From assembly GCA_002407775.1 (NCBI GenBank), contig DHOP01000076.1:7402-43960 (forward strand): 36,559 nucleotides of DNA, written 5' to 3'. Positions 1 through 8,851 of the stretch are shown piece by piece (the stretch's first letter is position 1; every line of letters begins with the position of its first letter). The stretch is from Prevotella sp. UBA5387. Lineage in GTDB: Bacteria > Bacteroidota > Bacteroidia > Bacteroidales > Bacteroidaceae. The notes below the pieces were generated by a model. The model saw only the letters and a list, made by a program, of their open reading frames with translations, ran no database searches and was not told the origin of the DNA. Made by a program: the position numbers and the translations under genes.

Positions 1-114
1 GCTAAACAAGGTCCTCTAGTCACTTGGCGATCTCATGGGAATCTGCTATTCAACAACTGGATCAATTATTACGTTTATCAAGAGACCCCATATAATATTG
101 AAGAAATTGAGTAA
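1..114 (+). CDS. metA: Homoserine O-succinyl/acetyltransferase, C-terminal fragment
   Basis: Only the last 37 codons are inside the window, in frame 1 and ending at TAA (112-114). The translation contains WRSHGNLLFNNW followed by INYYVYQETPYN. This closely matches the C-terminus of MetA enzymes, which in E. coli read WRSHGNMLFTNW then LNYYVYQITPYD. MetA acylates homoserine in the first committed step of methionine synthesis, in the cytoplasm. The catalytic residues lie upstream of the window and cannot be checked, nor can succinyl versus acetyl specificity. The next gene starts 36 bp downstream on the same strand, so co-transcription is possible. Confidence 0.85.
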   Translation, partial: AKQGPLVTWRSHGNLLFNNWINYYVYQETPYNIEEIE

Positions 115-150
115 TCAAATGCTCCGCACAACATTCTTACACCAATAATC

Positions 151-2049
151 ATGCGCAAATTAGAACTTCTGGCACCAGCTAAGAATCTTGAATGTGGAAT
201 GGCGGCCATCCGTCATGGTGCGGACGCCGTGTATATAGGCGCAAGCCGATTCGGTGCTAGGACAGCAGCAGGAAACACTATCGACGACATTGCACAACTC
301 TGTGATTATGCACATCAATACTGTGCGAAAGTGTATGTTACAGTTAATACGCTGATTTACGAGGAAGAACTGGAAGCAACACAACAGCTCATCCTTGACC
401 TCGTTAAGATTGGTGTTGACGCCATTCTTGTCCAAGACATGGCTATATTGCAGATACAACGTACAGCCATCGAAACTGAGGGTAGGGCTCCAATGCTACA
501 CGCTTCAACCCAGATGGATTCTCGCTCTGCAGAAAAAGTACAATGGCTCCATGAGCTTGGATTCTCCAGAGCGGTCTTAGCCCGTGAATTGTCTTTAGAT
601 GAAATACGCACTATTCATCAAGCTGTTCCCCAGATGGAGTTGGAAGTGTTTGTACACGGCGCCATTTGTGTGAGTTATTCAGGTGTTTGCTATGCATCGC
701 AGCACTGTTTCAATCGCTCGGCAAATAGAGGTGCATGTGCTCAATTCTGTAGGATGCCCTTTGATTTGGTTGATGCAAATGGAGATACCATAGAGCAAAA
801 TCGATATTTGTTGTCCTTGAAGGATATGAACCAAATAGATAATTTGGAGGAACTGGCAGAAGCTGGTGCTAGTTCGTTCAAGATCGAGGGACGTCTGAAG
901 GATGTGGATTATGTAAAAAACGTTGTCTCCGCTTATAGCCAACGACTTGACAGACTTATTTCCGAATATCCCAAATTGTATTGCAGAGCTTCTTATGGGG
1001 CGGTAGTTTACAATTTTACCTCTAATCTAAGCAAAACGTTCAATCGTGGATATACATCCTACTTTCTTCATGGACGACAACGAGACATTGTTTCTTTCGA
1101 CACGCCAAAAGCATTAGGCGAGTTTGTAGGTCGTGTAAAGGAAATAGGTCGTGACTCTATTGTTGTTGCAGGAACAGCCTCGTTTAGCAATGGCGATGGA
1201 CTGTGTTTTATTAATGGTAACCGAGAATTGGAAGGCTTTCGAGTTAATCGAGTAGTTGGGAATAGACTTTTTCCTTTCAGAATGCCGAAGGAGCTTAAGT
1301 CTCGTATTGCGCTTTATCGTAACAACGACGAGGCTTTTGAAAAGATTCTTTCGGCAGATACTGCCGAAAGACGACTTCCAATCACAATGCATTTTGGGTT
1401 GATGGAGGATGGGTTTAGCCTTAGCTTGTCTTTTCAAGGCAATCGGTATGAATCTGTTATCACTACTGCTTCGACTATTTTATTCGACCATCAGATAGCG
1501 AAGAAGCCACAAACGGATAATATTAATCATCAGCTGCTTAAGTTAGGGAACACCAAGTTTAGCTGTGAGAAAGTCGAAATAGAGGAGGGCGCAGATCAGT
1601 TTTTTATCCCCTCGAGTCTGCTGTCTGACTTACGTCATCAAGCCACTGAGAATCTGAGCTCAGCAATTGAAATTCATCGGAAAGAGAAAACAGCAAGTTC
1701 GATGAACAAAAAAAATGAGAGTGATATAACACATCAGGTCAAGACCTGGCATCCTGAATATAAGCGATTTCCCTATTTATATAATGTTGCAAACCATGTT
1801 GCGCGAGATTTTTATGATTCATGTAGCTTGGCTTATGTGCAACCTGCCATGGAAGTTGAACCTAGTGATGGTGAGAAGTTGTTAATGCAATGCCGTCATT
1901 GTTTGCGATTTAGCCTAGGCTATTGCGTGAAGCATGGTGGGCAAAAACCTACTTGGAGAGAACCATTATCCTTACGTTTGGGCGATGGCCGGAAATTCCG
2001 TGTGGAATTCAATTGTGCGGAATGTCAAATGAATATCTTTAGCGAATAA
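151..2049 (+). CDS. rlhA: U32 family peptidase-like protein, RlhA/YdcP type
   Basis: A 632-aa protein opening with LELLAPAKN and GADAVYIGASRFGAR, the typical start of U32 proteins. The U32 signature is at about residues 165-183 (EVFVHGAICVSYSGVCYAS), with clustered cysteines C173, C180, C196 and C200 that in this family are thought to hold an iron-sulfur cluster. The length fits E. coli RlhA (about 650 aa, U32 plus a C-terminal DUF3656-type region) rather than the shorter TrhP (about 450 aa). RlhA is needed for 5-hydroxylation of C2501 in 23S rRNA; despite the name, peptidase activity is not the accepted role. A second Cys-rich patch (CRHCLRFSLGYC, then CAEC) lies in the last 60 residues. It starts 36 bp after metA, and the next gene follows after 8 bp. 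Family assignment is firm; the rRNA substrate is inferred from length. Confidence 0.85.
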   Translation: MRKLELLAPAKNLECGMAAIRHGADAVYIGASRFGARTAAGNTIDDIAQLCDYAHQYCAKVYVTVNTLIYEEELEATQQLILDLVKIGVDAILVQDMAILQIQRTAIETEGRAPMLHASTQMDSRSAEKVQWLHELGFSRAVLARELSLDEIRTIHQAVPQMELEVFVHGAICVSYSGVCYASQHCFNRSANRGACAQFCRMPFDLVDANGDTIEQNRYLLSLKDMNQIDNLEELAEAGASSFKIEGRLKDVDYVKNVVSAYSQRLDRLISEYPKLYCRASYGAVVYNFTSNLSKTFNRGYTSYFLHGRQRDIVSFDTPKALGEFVGRVKEIGRDSIVVAGTASFSNGDGLCFINGNRELEGFRVNRVVGNRLFPFRMPKELKSRIALYRNNDEAFEKILSADTAERRLPITMHFGLMEDGFSLSLSFQGNRYESVITTASTILFDHQIAKKPQTDNINHQLLKLGNTKFSCEKVEIEEGADQFFIPSSLLSDLRHQATENLSSAIEIHRKEKTASSMNKKNESDITHQVKTWHPEYKRFPYLYNVANHVARDFYDSCSLAYVQPAMEVEPSDGEKLLMQCRHCLRFSLGYCVKHGGQKPTWREPLSLRLGDGRKFRVEFNCAECQMNIFSE

Positions 2050-2057
2050 TATAGACA

Positions 2058-3065
2058 ATGAAAAAATCGTCATCTTTATATTCTGCCTTTGTTTTGCTCA
2101 TGGCCATAGTTGGTATCCTTACCCTTGGCTCATGTTATCAACATCGGCAAAAATCTAAGATGCCTTTTGCTTTCAATGAACGTCAGATAGATTCTTTATC
2201 ATTTTTCTCTACCCATCATTACACGAACAACTATAATTTTGTGGTCAAGGGCGACAGTCTTATACTTCTTCGCTCTTTACCTACAGAAATTCTGACTGGC
2301 GTGGATATAGATTCATTTGTAGTCTATAAAGGAGCTCATCTTGTTGTTGCTGATATTCGCAAAGTGCCTGCTGACTCCATTGACTCAATATGGGTACAAT
2401 TAGCCAACGATACTTCTGCCTTTGGTTGGACACGTGAAGGGCGCCTATTGCAAAATGCCATGCCTGACGACCCTATTTCGGAGTTCATCTCCGACTTTTC
2501 CAACACCCACGTTATCATCTTTTTATTAGTCATTGCAGTCATTGCTGCCAGCTATTTACTTTGGAGCATATTCCGTCGGAATGCCCGAATAGTACATTTT
2601 AAAGATATTAACTCCTTTTATCCCACTCTTCTGTGCTTGCTTGTGGCAACCTCGGCTACACTTTATGCGAGTATTCAATTGTTTGCACCTCAGATGTGGC
2701 AACATTTTTATTTCCATCCGACACTCAATCCTTTTTCTGTACCTACATCTTTAGGTTTCTTTCTTACGGCTGTATGGGCCATGCTGATAGTATCGCTAGC
2801 AGCTTTTGACGACGTGCGTCACCAGTTGCCTTTTGGTGAGGCTGTACTATACATTGGCGGATTAGCTGCTGTGTGTGCTGTGGATTATATTGTGTTTAGT
2901 ATAACTACGCTTTATTATATAGGTTATCTCTTACTGGTATTCTATTATTATTATGCTTTACGCCGTTACTTTCTTTTTAGTCGCGCTCACTTTGTTTGCG
3001 GTAACTGCGGAGTCAAGCTTCACAAAAAAGGAATTTGTCCTAATTGTGGGGCGTTGAATGAATAG
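2058..3065 (+). CDS. Membrane lipoprotein with C-terminal zinc ribbon, function unknown
   Basis: 335 aa. The N-terminus is a lipoprotein signal with lipobox LGSC (lipid-bearing C26). A soluble region follows to about residue 150. Four to five hydrophobic segments fill about 150-300, including one starting VIIFLLVIAVIAASYLLW. The tail is a zinc ribbon with C314-x2-C317 and C327-x2-C330. I do not recognise a named family. An exported N-terminal half, a membrane bundle and a cytoplasmic or periplasmic zinc ribbon is an unusual order. The gene lies 8 bp after the RlhA-like gene and is probably in its transcript. It shares codons at its 3' end with a short antisense reading frame described separately. 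Confidence 0.7.
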   Translation: MKKSSSLYSAFVLLMAIVGILTLGSCYQHRQKSKMPFAFNERQIDSLSFFSTHHYTNNYNFVVKGDSLILLRSLPTEILTGVDIDSFVVYKGAHLVVADIRKVPADSIDSIWVQLANDTSAFGWTREGRLLQNAMPDDPISEFISDFSNTHVIIFLLVIAVIAASYLLWSIFRRNARIVHFKDINSFYPTLLCLLVATSATLYASIQLFAPQMWQHFYFHPTLNPFSVPTSLGFFLTAVWAMLIVSLAAFDDVRHQLPFGEAVLYIGGLAAVCAVDYIVFSITTLYYIGYLLLVFYYYYALRRYFLFSRAHFVCGNCGVKLHKKGICPNCGALNE

Positions 3066-3334
3066 AAAGTGAAAGTCACTGCAATTCTGTCAAAACCAGG
3101 ACTATTTGATAATCCATAATAATCCTTCGAATAGTACTTCACAAAATTGTTGGCATTATGGACATTTGGTAGGCTGAAACCTCTCGAATGTCCATTACGC
3201 CAAATTATTTCTACTCCAAGGTCTTTCATTTCATCCATTTTTTTGAGAAACCGGCTCAAGCCTTTGTGCTTCTTGTAAAGAATTTCCTCATAAATAAGGA
3301 TTGTTAAAGCAAATGAAAAGCTGTAATTTTGCAT
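3020..3334 (-). pseudogene. Possible remnant of a helix-turn-helix (WYL/DeoR-like) regulator
   Basis: A 104-codon frame on the minus strand in an otherwise gene-free 305-bp gap. The part LTILIYEEILYKKHKG followed by KKMDEMKDLGVEIIW and RGFSLPN resembles the start and end of the N-terminal HTH of WYL/DeoR-type regulators. The middle (recognition helix) would be missing. Its start lies inside the -7 box of the receptor gene promoter and its end overlaps the preceding gene, so it is unlikely to be intact. It may be a chance reading frame; the resemblance is by eye only. Confidence 0.25.
3300..3331 (+). promoter_or_regulatory. Bacteroidetes-type promoter of the TonB-dependent receptor
   Basis: ATTG (3300-3303), 20-bp spacer, TAATTTTG (3324-3331). 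This fits the -33/-7 pattern (TTTG ... TAnnTTTG) and predicts a transcript start near 3336 with a leader of about 35 nt before the ATG at 3371. Confidence 0.65.
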
Positions 3335-3370
3335 CGAATTTAAATTGCTGTTGCAGATTACTTTTTAATT

Positions 3371-5776
3371 ATGAATAAAACTTTTATTGCCAGTCTCTTT
3401 TTGTTGGCTGGCACGTTGTCGGTTCAGGCTGAACCCTTCCATTTGAACGACTCTTCATATGTACATGATTTGGACGAGGTTTTGGTTGTTTCTCAACCTA
3501 AAGAACAGTATCGTCTTCGTCTTCAACCCATTAGTTCTTCAATGTTTTCGGGAGACAATATCAATAGCTTGAACGTTCGCGACCTAAGGGAACTTTCAGT
3601 CTATGTGCCCAACTTTAATATGCCTAATTATGGATCTCGTTACACATCGGCAATATATGTAAGAGGCACTGGTTCACGTATCAACTCTCCGGCAGTAGGA
3701 ATTTACGTAGATGGCATGCCAGTGATGAGTAAATCTGCATTCAATACGCATATCTACGATTTATCGCGTATAGATATATTACGTGGCCCTCAAGCGACTT
3801 TATATGGTCTTAACTGTGAGGCTGGATTGGTAAGGCTCTATACCAAGAATCCTATGGACTATCAAGGTACTGACATACACATTGGTGGTGGGTCTTATTT
3901 CTATCGTAATGCAGAACTATCCCACTATAAAAAGGTGAACGATTGGTTTGCTTTTTCTGTTGCTGGTTTTTATGAAGGACAAAATGGTTTCTTTAAAAAC
4001 AAATTTCTCAATGAAGATGCTGACAAATATAATGAGGGTGGAGGAAGACTTAAACTTATGTTCCGGCCTACTAAGCAATGGACATCCAATATAACAGCTG
4101 ACTACCAATATACACGCCAGAATGGTTTCCCTTATGGACAGATCGGAGAGGATGGCCTTGCACAAGATCCTGCAACGAATGTAATGAATAACTATAAGCG
4201 CCATCTATTTACAACAGCGCTTAATGTTGGCTATCATGGAAATGGATATGATTTTACTTCAACCTCAAGCTATCAATACTTGAAGGACTTCATGGCCATG
4301 GACATTGACTATATACCTAAAGACTTCATGCAAATGGAGGAAAAGCAGCTTCAGAATGCCTTTACTCAAGAATTTGCTTTTAAAAGTAACCGCCCCGTTG
4401 GAGGCTTTTGGCATTGGACAGTAGGTGCCTTTGGTGGTTTCTCTTGGCTAAAAACTAATAGCCTTGTCGATTTTGGTAAAGAAATGGATTCTTTCTTGGG
4501 GAATACTGTTCAGAAATCGATGTATGATGCCATGCTTAACGCTATGGCAGGTCGCTTTATAGGTATGGGGATGACCCCAGATGCTGCATCTGCCGCCGCC
4601 GGAGCAATGATTGAACAGGCTGGTGGAGTCAATATGATGATGGATATGCGAGAGGTGCCAGGAGTTTATAGAACCCCTATCTACAACATTGGCTTCTTTC
4701 ATGAGTCTAGCTTTGATATTACGGAACGTCTTTCAGCAATGCTTGGATTGCGTTATGATTGGAGCCATGTAAGCATAGATTATAGTACTAGTGCCTCTAT
4801 TTTCTCCGCTGCTAATGTTATGGGAAGAACTGCTGAAGTTACCGTTTCTTCTTTATTAAAGAACCAATCCACTAATGATTTTGACCAGCTCTTACCTAAA
4901 TTTGGATTTACATATAGAGTTTCAGACAATGGCAGTAATGTTTATGCAACATTGAGCAAAGGCTATCGTGCAGGTGGATATAACATCCAAATGTTTTCAG
5001 ATATTTTGCAAGCAGAGCTTCAGGCGAATAGCAGTCAACGAGCTGATTATTCCATTCCACATTCTACTGATGACTATGCGCGAATAAATAAAACCATTGC
5101 ATATAAGCCTGAGACTAGTTGGAACTACGAGGTTGGTACACACCTTAACCTTTTTAATAATCAGTTACAGTTTGATTTATCCGCATTTTACATGCAAATA
5201 CGTAATCAACAAATTTCCAAGATGGCAGGAAACTATGGGTTCGGAAGAATGATGACAAACGCTGGCAAATCCATGAGTTGTGGCTTGGAGGCATCTCTAC
5301 GTGGTCAAGCAGTAAACAATCATTTGGCATGGACACTGAATTATGGTTTAACTCATGCTCAGTTTGAAGAATATTCAGACACAATTACTGCATCAGGTAA
5401 GCAAACTGTCATAAATTATAAAAATAACAAAGTACCTTTTGTTCCTATTAATACCATGGCCGCTTCGGTGGACTATCGCTTTGACATGGAAACTGGAAAC
5501 TTCATTAAAAGTATTACCATTGGAACTAATATTCACGCGCAAGGCAAGACCTATTGGGATGAAGCTAATTCTTTGAGCCAAAACATATATGCTGTTTTGG
5601 GTGCACACATAGGCGTCGAGCTTGGTCATGCCAGTGTGAATCTTTGGGGACGAAATCTTACAAATGCACGTTACAATGTATTTGCTGTTAATAGTGGAGC
5701 ATCAGGCCAAACCAATTGGTTTGCCCAACGAGGCAATCCGTTTCAAATTGGTGCGGACTTGCGTTTACATTTTTGA
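3371..5776 (+). CDS. TonB-dependent outer-membrane receptor
   Basis: 801 aa. The signal peptide (residues 1-20) ends in SVQA. A TonB-box-like stretch, LDEVLVVSQP, follows at about 35-45. The plug domain is at about 50-165, with the typical IYVRGTGSR, VGIYVDGMP and RIDILRGPQATLYG. The rest is a long beta-barrel with the GLRYDWSH and LSKGYRAGGYN barrel motifs, ending in LRLHF with the terminal aromatic residue used for barrel assembly. It lacks the N-terminal carboxypeptidase-like domain of SusC proteins and no SusD partner is adjacent, so it more likely imports an iron chelate, cofactor or other small molecule than a glycan. The barrel type resembles siderophore or FecA-like receptors of the 'fyuA' style. 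The substrate cannot be read from the sequence. It has its own promoter and is followed by a strong terminator. Confidence 0.92.
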   Translation: MNKTFIASLFLLAGTLSVQAEPFHLNDSSYVHDLDEVLVVSQPKEQYRLRLQPISSSMFSGDNINSLNVRDLRELSVYVPNFNMPNYGSRYTSAIYVRGTGSRINSPAVGIYVDGMPVMSKSAFNTHIYDLSRIDILRGPQATLYGLNCEAGLVRLYTKNPMDYQGTDIHIGGGSYFYRNAELSHYKKVNDWFAFSVAGFYEGQNGFFKNKFLNEDADKYNEGGGRLKLMFRPTKQWTSNITADYQYTRQNGFPYGQIGEDGLAQDPATNVMNNYKRHLFTTALNVGYHGNGYDFTSTSSYQYLKDFMAMDIDYIPKDFMQMEEKQLQNAFTQEFAFKSNRPVGGFWHWTVGAFGGFSWLKTNSLVDFGKEMDSFLGNTVQKSMYDAMLNAMAGRFIGMGMTPDAASAAAGAMIEQAGGVNMMMDMREVPGVYRTPIYNIGFFHESSFDITERLSAMLGLRYDWSHVSIDYSTSASIFSAANVMGRTAEVTVSSLLKNQSTNDFDQLLPKFGFTYRVSDNGSNVYATLSKGYRAGGYNIQMFSDILQAELQANSSQRADYSIPHSTDDYARINKTIAYKPETSWNYEVGTHLNLFNNQLQFDLSAFYMQIRNQQISKMAGNYGFGRMMTNAGKSMSCGLEASLRGQAVNNHLAWTLNYGLTHAQFEEYSDTITASGKQTVINYKNNKVPFVPINTMAASVDYRFDMETGNFIKSITIGTNIHAQGKTYWDEANSLSQNIYAVLGAHIGVELGHASVNLWGRNLTNARYNVFAVNSGASGQTNWFAQRGNPFQIGADLRLHF

Positions 5777-5806
5777 TATTGATTTAACTGTTTGATATTT
5801 TCTGAT

Positions 5807-5840
5807 AAAGACCATCCGAAGAAATTTGGGTGGTCTTTTT
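5807..5840 (+). terminator. Rho-independent terminator of the receptor gene
   Basis: Stem AAAGACCATCC (5807-5817) pairs with GGGTGGTCTTT (5828-5838) with one wobble pair and a 10-nt loop, followed by a T run. The rest of the 377-bp gap to 6153 is AT-rich; I see only the rnf promoter box in it. Confidence 0.85.
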
Positions 5841-6116
5841 CATTTTTTATTGCAATAAGTTGTGAATAGATTACCATAACATCTTAGTTTGTCATGTGTT
5901 ATCTCTATGAATTGCTTTTTATCGTGAACCTAAGTGGTTATTTCATAAACAATTCTGATTTTATGTTTTTGATTTGCAAAGGATTAAGACTTGAAATAGC
6001 TTTTATTATTACATCTTTGATTTATTGGGAGAAATAAAACGATGATCAAATAATAGTTTTATAGCTGTAAATTGAAATATATTTTTGAATTAGTAATGTT
6101 ATTCAAATAAATGTAA

Positions 6117-6124
6117 TAACTTTG
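6117..6124 (+). promoter_or_regulatory. -7 box upstream of the rnf operon
   Basis: TAACTTTG fits TAnnTTTG exactly and lies 29 bp before the first ATG of the operon. The -33 box is poor (TGTT at 6097-6100, 16 bp away). It would drive rseC-rnfBCDGEA. Confidence 0.55.
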
Positions 6125-6153
6125 CATTTGCAAGGTAGAGATTACAATTCTAT

Positions 6154-6567
6154 ATGAATACTACTATCAAACACGAGGGTGTTATTTCGCAAATTGAGGG
6201 TCAAAAGATAACTGTACGCATTGTACAGGCTATGGCCTGTGGAACGTGTAATGTAGCTGGGCATTGTCATGCCTCGGGAGGCAAGGAGAAGACAGTGGAC
6301 GTTTATGATGCCAATGCTGTTAATTATCATGTTGGCGAAGTCGTTACTGTGATTGCCGATGGAAGCGTTGGGCATTTAGCCGTAGCTTGGGGCTTTGGCA
6401 TCCCTTTAATCATTATGTTGGCAACTATGTTTTTGATTAAGGCTTTCACCGGGCAAGACACTTTTGCTGCGTTATTAAGTATTGCAACCCTTATACCATA
6501 TTATTTGATACTTTATCTGTTTCGTAACAAGATTCAACGAAAACTAGTTTTTCGAATAGAAAAGTAG
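6154..6567 (+). CDS. rseC: RseC/MucC-family SoxR-reducing-system protein
   Basis: 137 aa. The N-terminal soluble domain carries the family's cysteine pattern (C29, C32, C38 in MACGTCNVAGHC). Two hydrophobic segments follow at about 72-93 and 100-120, and a basic tail. In E. coli, RseC belongs to the Rsx (Rnf-type) system that keeps SoxR reduced. In Bacteroidetes an RseC homologue commonly heads the rnf operon, as here, 45 bp before rnfB. Its precise job with Rnf is not settled; a role in assembly or redox coupling is inference from position. Confidence 0.85.
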   Translation: MNTTIKHEGVISQIEGQKITVRIVQAMACGTCNVAGHCHASGGKEKTVDVYDANAVNYHVGEVVTVIADGSVGHLAVAWGFGIPLIIMLATMFLIKAFTGQDTFAALLSIATLIPYYLILYLFRNKIQRKLVFRIEK

Positions 6568-6612
6568 TGCTATATCTTAAATCTATAACTAAAAACAAAT
6601 AGCAACAAAATC

Positions 6613-7485
6613 ATGAATTTTATTTTGATTGCAGTAATCACTTTGGGCACAATAGCACTTGTTTCGGCAATAGTGCTTTATGTGGTTTCAAAGAGATTTG
6701 CTGTAGAGGAGGATCCGCGTATAGGTGAGGTTCTCGAAGTACTTCCCGGTGCCAATTGTGGCGGCTGTGGTTTTGCAGGTTGTTCGGGGATGGCTGGAGC
6801 ATTGGTCAAAGGTGCTGACAATGGTTCTATCGATGGCCTAAACTGTCCTGTTGGCGGGCCTGAGGTTATGGGTCATGTGGCTGATCTATTAGAAATGACT
6901 GCAGCTAGCGTAGATCCATTGGTAGCAGTAGTGCGATGTAATGGGACGTGTGAGAATCGCTCCCGCGTTGCTGAATATGATGGTGTGCGAACTTGTAAAG
7001 CTATGCACATGTCAGGAGCAGGGGAGACAGGTTGTGGATTCGGGTGTCTAGGAGGTGGCGATTGCGTGGAAGCATGTCAATTCGATGCCATACATATTAA
7101 TCCTGATACTATGCTCCCTGAGGTTGATGAGGAAAAATGTACATCCTGTGGCGCTTGTGTTAAGGCCTGTCCTCGCACAATAATTGAACTTCGCAAAAAA
7201 GGGGATAATAACAGACGAATTTACGTACAATGTGTAAATAAGGATAAAGGTCCAGTCGCACGAAAAGCTTGCAGTGTTGCTTGCATTGCTTGTAGCAAAT
7301 GTTTGAAAGTTTGTGAGTTCGATGCTATAACGATTGAGAATAATCTCTCATATATAGACTTTGAGAAATGCACACTATGTTCAAAATGCGTAGATTCATG
7401 TCCGACAGGTTCTATCGTAAAAGTAAATTTTCCGGTCACGGAGTCCATATCTTCAGTTAAGGAAATAAAGGAAGCAATACAATGA
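6613..7485 (+). CDS. rnfB: Rnf electron transport complex subunit B, ferredoxin-type
   Basis: 290 aa. An N-terminal membrane anchor (residues 4-27) is followed by the [4Fe-4S] motif C49, C52, C57 (CGGCGFAGC) and C78 typical of RnfB. From about residue 130 there are four more ferredoxin-like Cys4 groups, including CTSCGACVKACP, ACIACSKCLKVC and CTLCSKCVDSCP. This is longer than E. coli RsxB (about 190 aa) and fits the extended RnfB of anaerobes. RnfB accepts electrons, from ferredoxin in the usual model, and passes them into the membrane complex. Its stop overlaps the rnfC start by 4 nt (ATGA). Confidence 0.96.
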   Translation: MNFILIAVITLGTIALVSAIVLYVVSKRFAVEEDPRIGEVLEVLPGANCGGCGFAGCSGMAGALVKGADNGSIDGLNCPVGGPEVMGHVADLLEMTAASVDPLVAVVRCNGTCENRSRVAEYDGVRTCKAMHMSGAGETGCGFGCLGGGDCVEACQFDAIHINPDTMLPEVDEEKCTSCGACVKACPRTIIELRKKGDNNRRIYVQCVNKDKGPVARKACSVACIACSKCLKVCEFDAITIENNLSYIDFEKCTLCSKCVDSCPTGSIVKVNFPVTESISSVKEIKEAIQ

Positions 7486-8831
7486 AACTACATACATTCT
7501 CCAAGGGTGGTGTTCACCCCAAGGAATATAAACTCAGCCATGATATCGCCACTATAAAAGCAGAGTTACCTAAAGTTGCGATTTTCCCCTTGAGTCAGCA
7601 TATTGGTGCACCTGCAAAAGCAGTGGTGAAACGTGGCGACAAGGTAAAAGCTGGCACACTAATAGCAGACGCTGGTGGATTTGTTTCTGCACCGCTTTAT
7701 TCTTCAGTATCAGGTACAATTGCCAAAGTAGATACAGCTATTGACGCAACAGGTTATCAAGTGCCTGCAATATATATCAATGTTGAAGGCGATGATTGGG
7801 AGGATGCAATTGATCGCTCTGCAACTCTTGAAACACTCGCTAATCATCCTGAGCTTGATGCTGAAGAAATCATCAAGCGTGTTAAAAATGCTGGTGTTAC
7901 AGGCATGGGCGGTGCAGGATTCCCAACGCATGTAAAGTTGATGCCCCCTAAAGATACTAGTGCAGAGTGTGTCATTATTAATGCTGTAGAGTGTGAACCC
8001 TATATCACATCTGATTACAGATTAATGATGGAACATGCCGATGAAATCGTTGTGGGTGTTGAACTCTTGATGAAAGCGGTGTCAGTGGACAAGGCTTATA
8101 TCGGAATTGAGGAAAATAAACCAGAGGCTATAACACTTATGTCTGAGAAGACAGCAGCGAACGGACGTATCAAGGTTGTGCCTTTGAAACAGAAATATCC
8201 TCAAGGTGGCGAGAAACAACTAGTTGAAGCTGTGACTGGTAGGCAAGTGCCAGCCCCTCCCGCTTTACCGGTGCATGTCGGAGCTATTGTACAAAACGTC
8301 GGTACTGCTTTCGCAGTATATCAAGCAGTAATGAAGAAAAAGCCACTGTTTGAGCGTTATACAACCGTGACAGGAAGACAAATTGACCATCCCTGCAATT
8401 TCTTGGCACGTATGGGTACTCCATTCAGCCAACTGATTGAAGCTTGTGGTGGTATGCCAAAAGGTGATAACAAGGTGCTAGCCGGTGGTCCTATGATGGG
8501 TAAAGCCGTAATAAGTCTTGACGTCCCAGTGTGTAAAGGCACTAATTCAATAACTGTCTTAAGCGGTGCAGATGCACGTCGCAAACAGAGTGAGCCATGC
8601 ATACGTTGCGGTAAGTGTGTTTCGGTCTGTCCAATGGGTCTTGAGCCTTATCTCATTGCTACTTTTTCATCATTGCAAAGATTTGACGAACTTGAGAAAG
8701 AGAGCATTACTAATTGTATCTCTTGTGGATCATGCCAATATACATGTCCAGCCCATCGTCCTTTACTCGATAATATAGTGCAAGGAAAGGCCGTTGTCAT
8801 GGAAATGATTAAGTCAAGAAATAAAAAATAA
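7482..8831 (+). CDS. rnfC: Rnf electron transport complex subunit C, NADH/FMN-binding
   Basis: 449 aa. The N-terminal biotinyl/lipoyl-like region (about 1-90) is followed by the GMGGAGFPT nucleotide/FMN-binding loop at residues 141-149, as in complex I NuoF. A SLBB-like segment comes next. Two [4Fe-4S] motifs follow: C373/C376/C379/C383 (CIRCGKCVSVC) and C412/C415/C418/C422 (CISCGSCQYTC). RnfC is the peripheral subunit that exchanges electrons with NAD(H). Length fits the short form without long Ala-rich repeats. Start ATG overlaps the rnfB stop; rnfD follows after 20 bp. Confidence 0.96.
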   Translation: MKLHTFSKGGVHPKEYKLSHDIATIKAELPKVAIFPLSQHIGAPAKAVVKRGDKVKAGTLIADAGGFVSAPLYSSVSGTIAKVDTAIDATGYQVPAIYINVEGDDWEDAIDRSATLETLANHPELDAEEIIKRVKNAGVTGMGGAGFPTHVKLMPPKDTSAECVIINAVECEPYITSDYRLMMEHADEIVVGVELLMKAVSVDKAYIGIEENKPEAITLMSEKTAANGRIKVVPLKQKYPQGGEKQLVEAVTGRQVPAPPALPVHVGAIVQNVGTAFAVYQAVMKKKPLFERYTTVTGRQIDHPCNFLARMGTPFSQLIEACGGMPKGDNKVLAGGPMMGKAVISLDVPVCKGTNSITVLSGADARRKQSEPCIRCGKCVSVCPMGLEPYLIATFSSLQRFDELEKESITNCISCGSCQYTCPAHRPLLDNIVQGKAVVMEMIKSRNKK

Positions 8832-8851
8832 ACTAAGAAATTTACATATCA

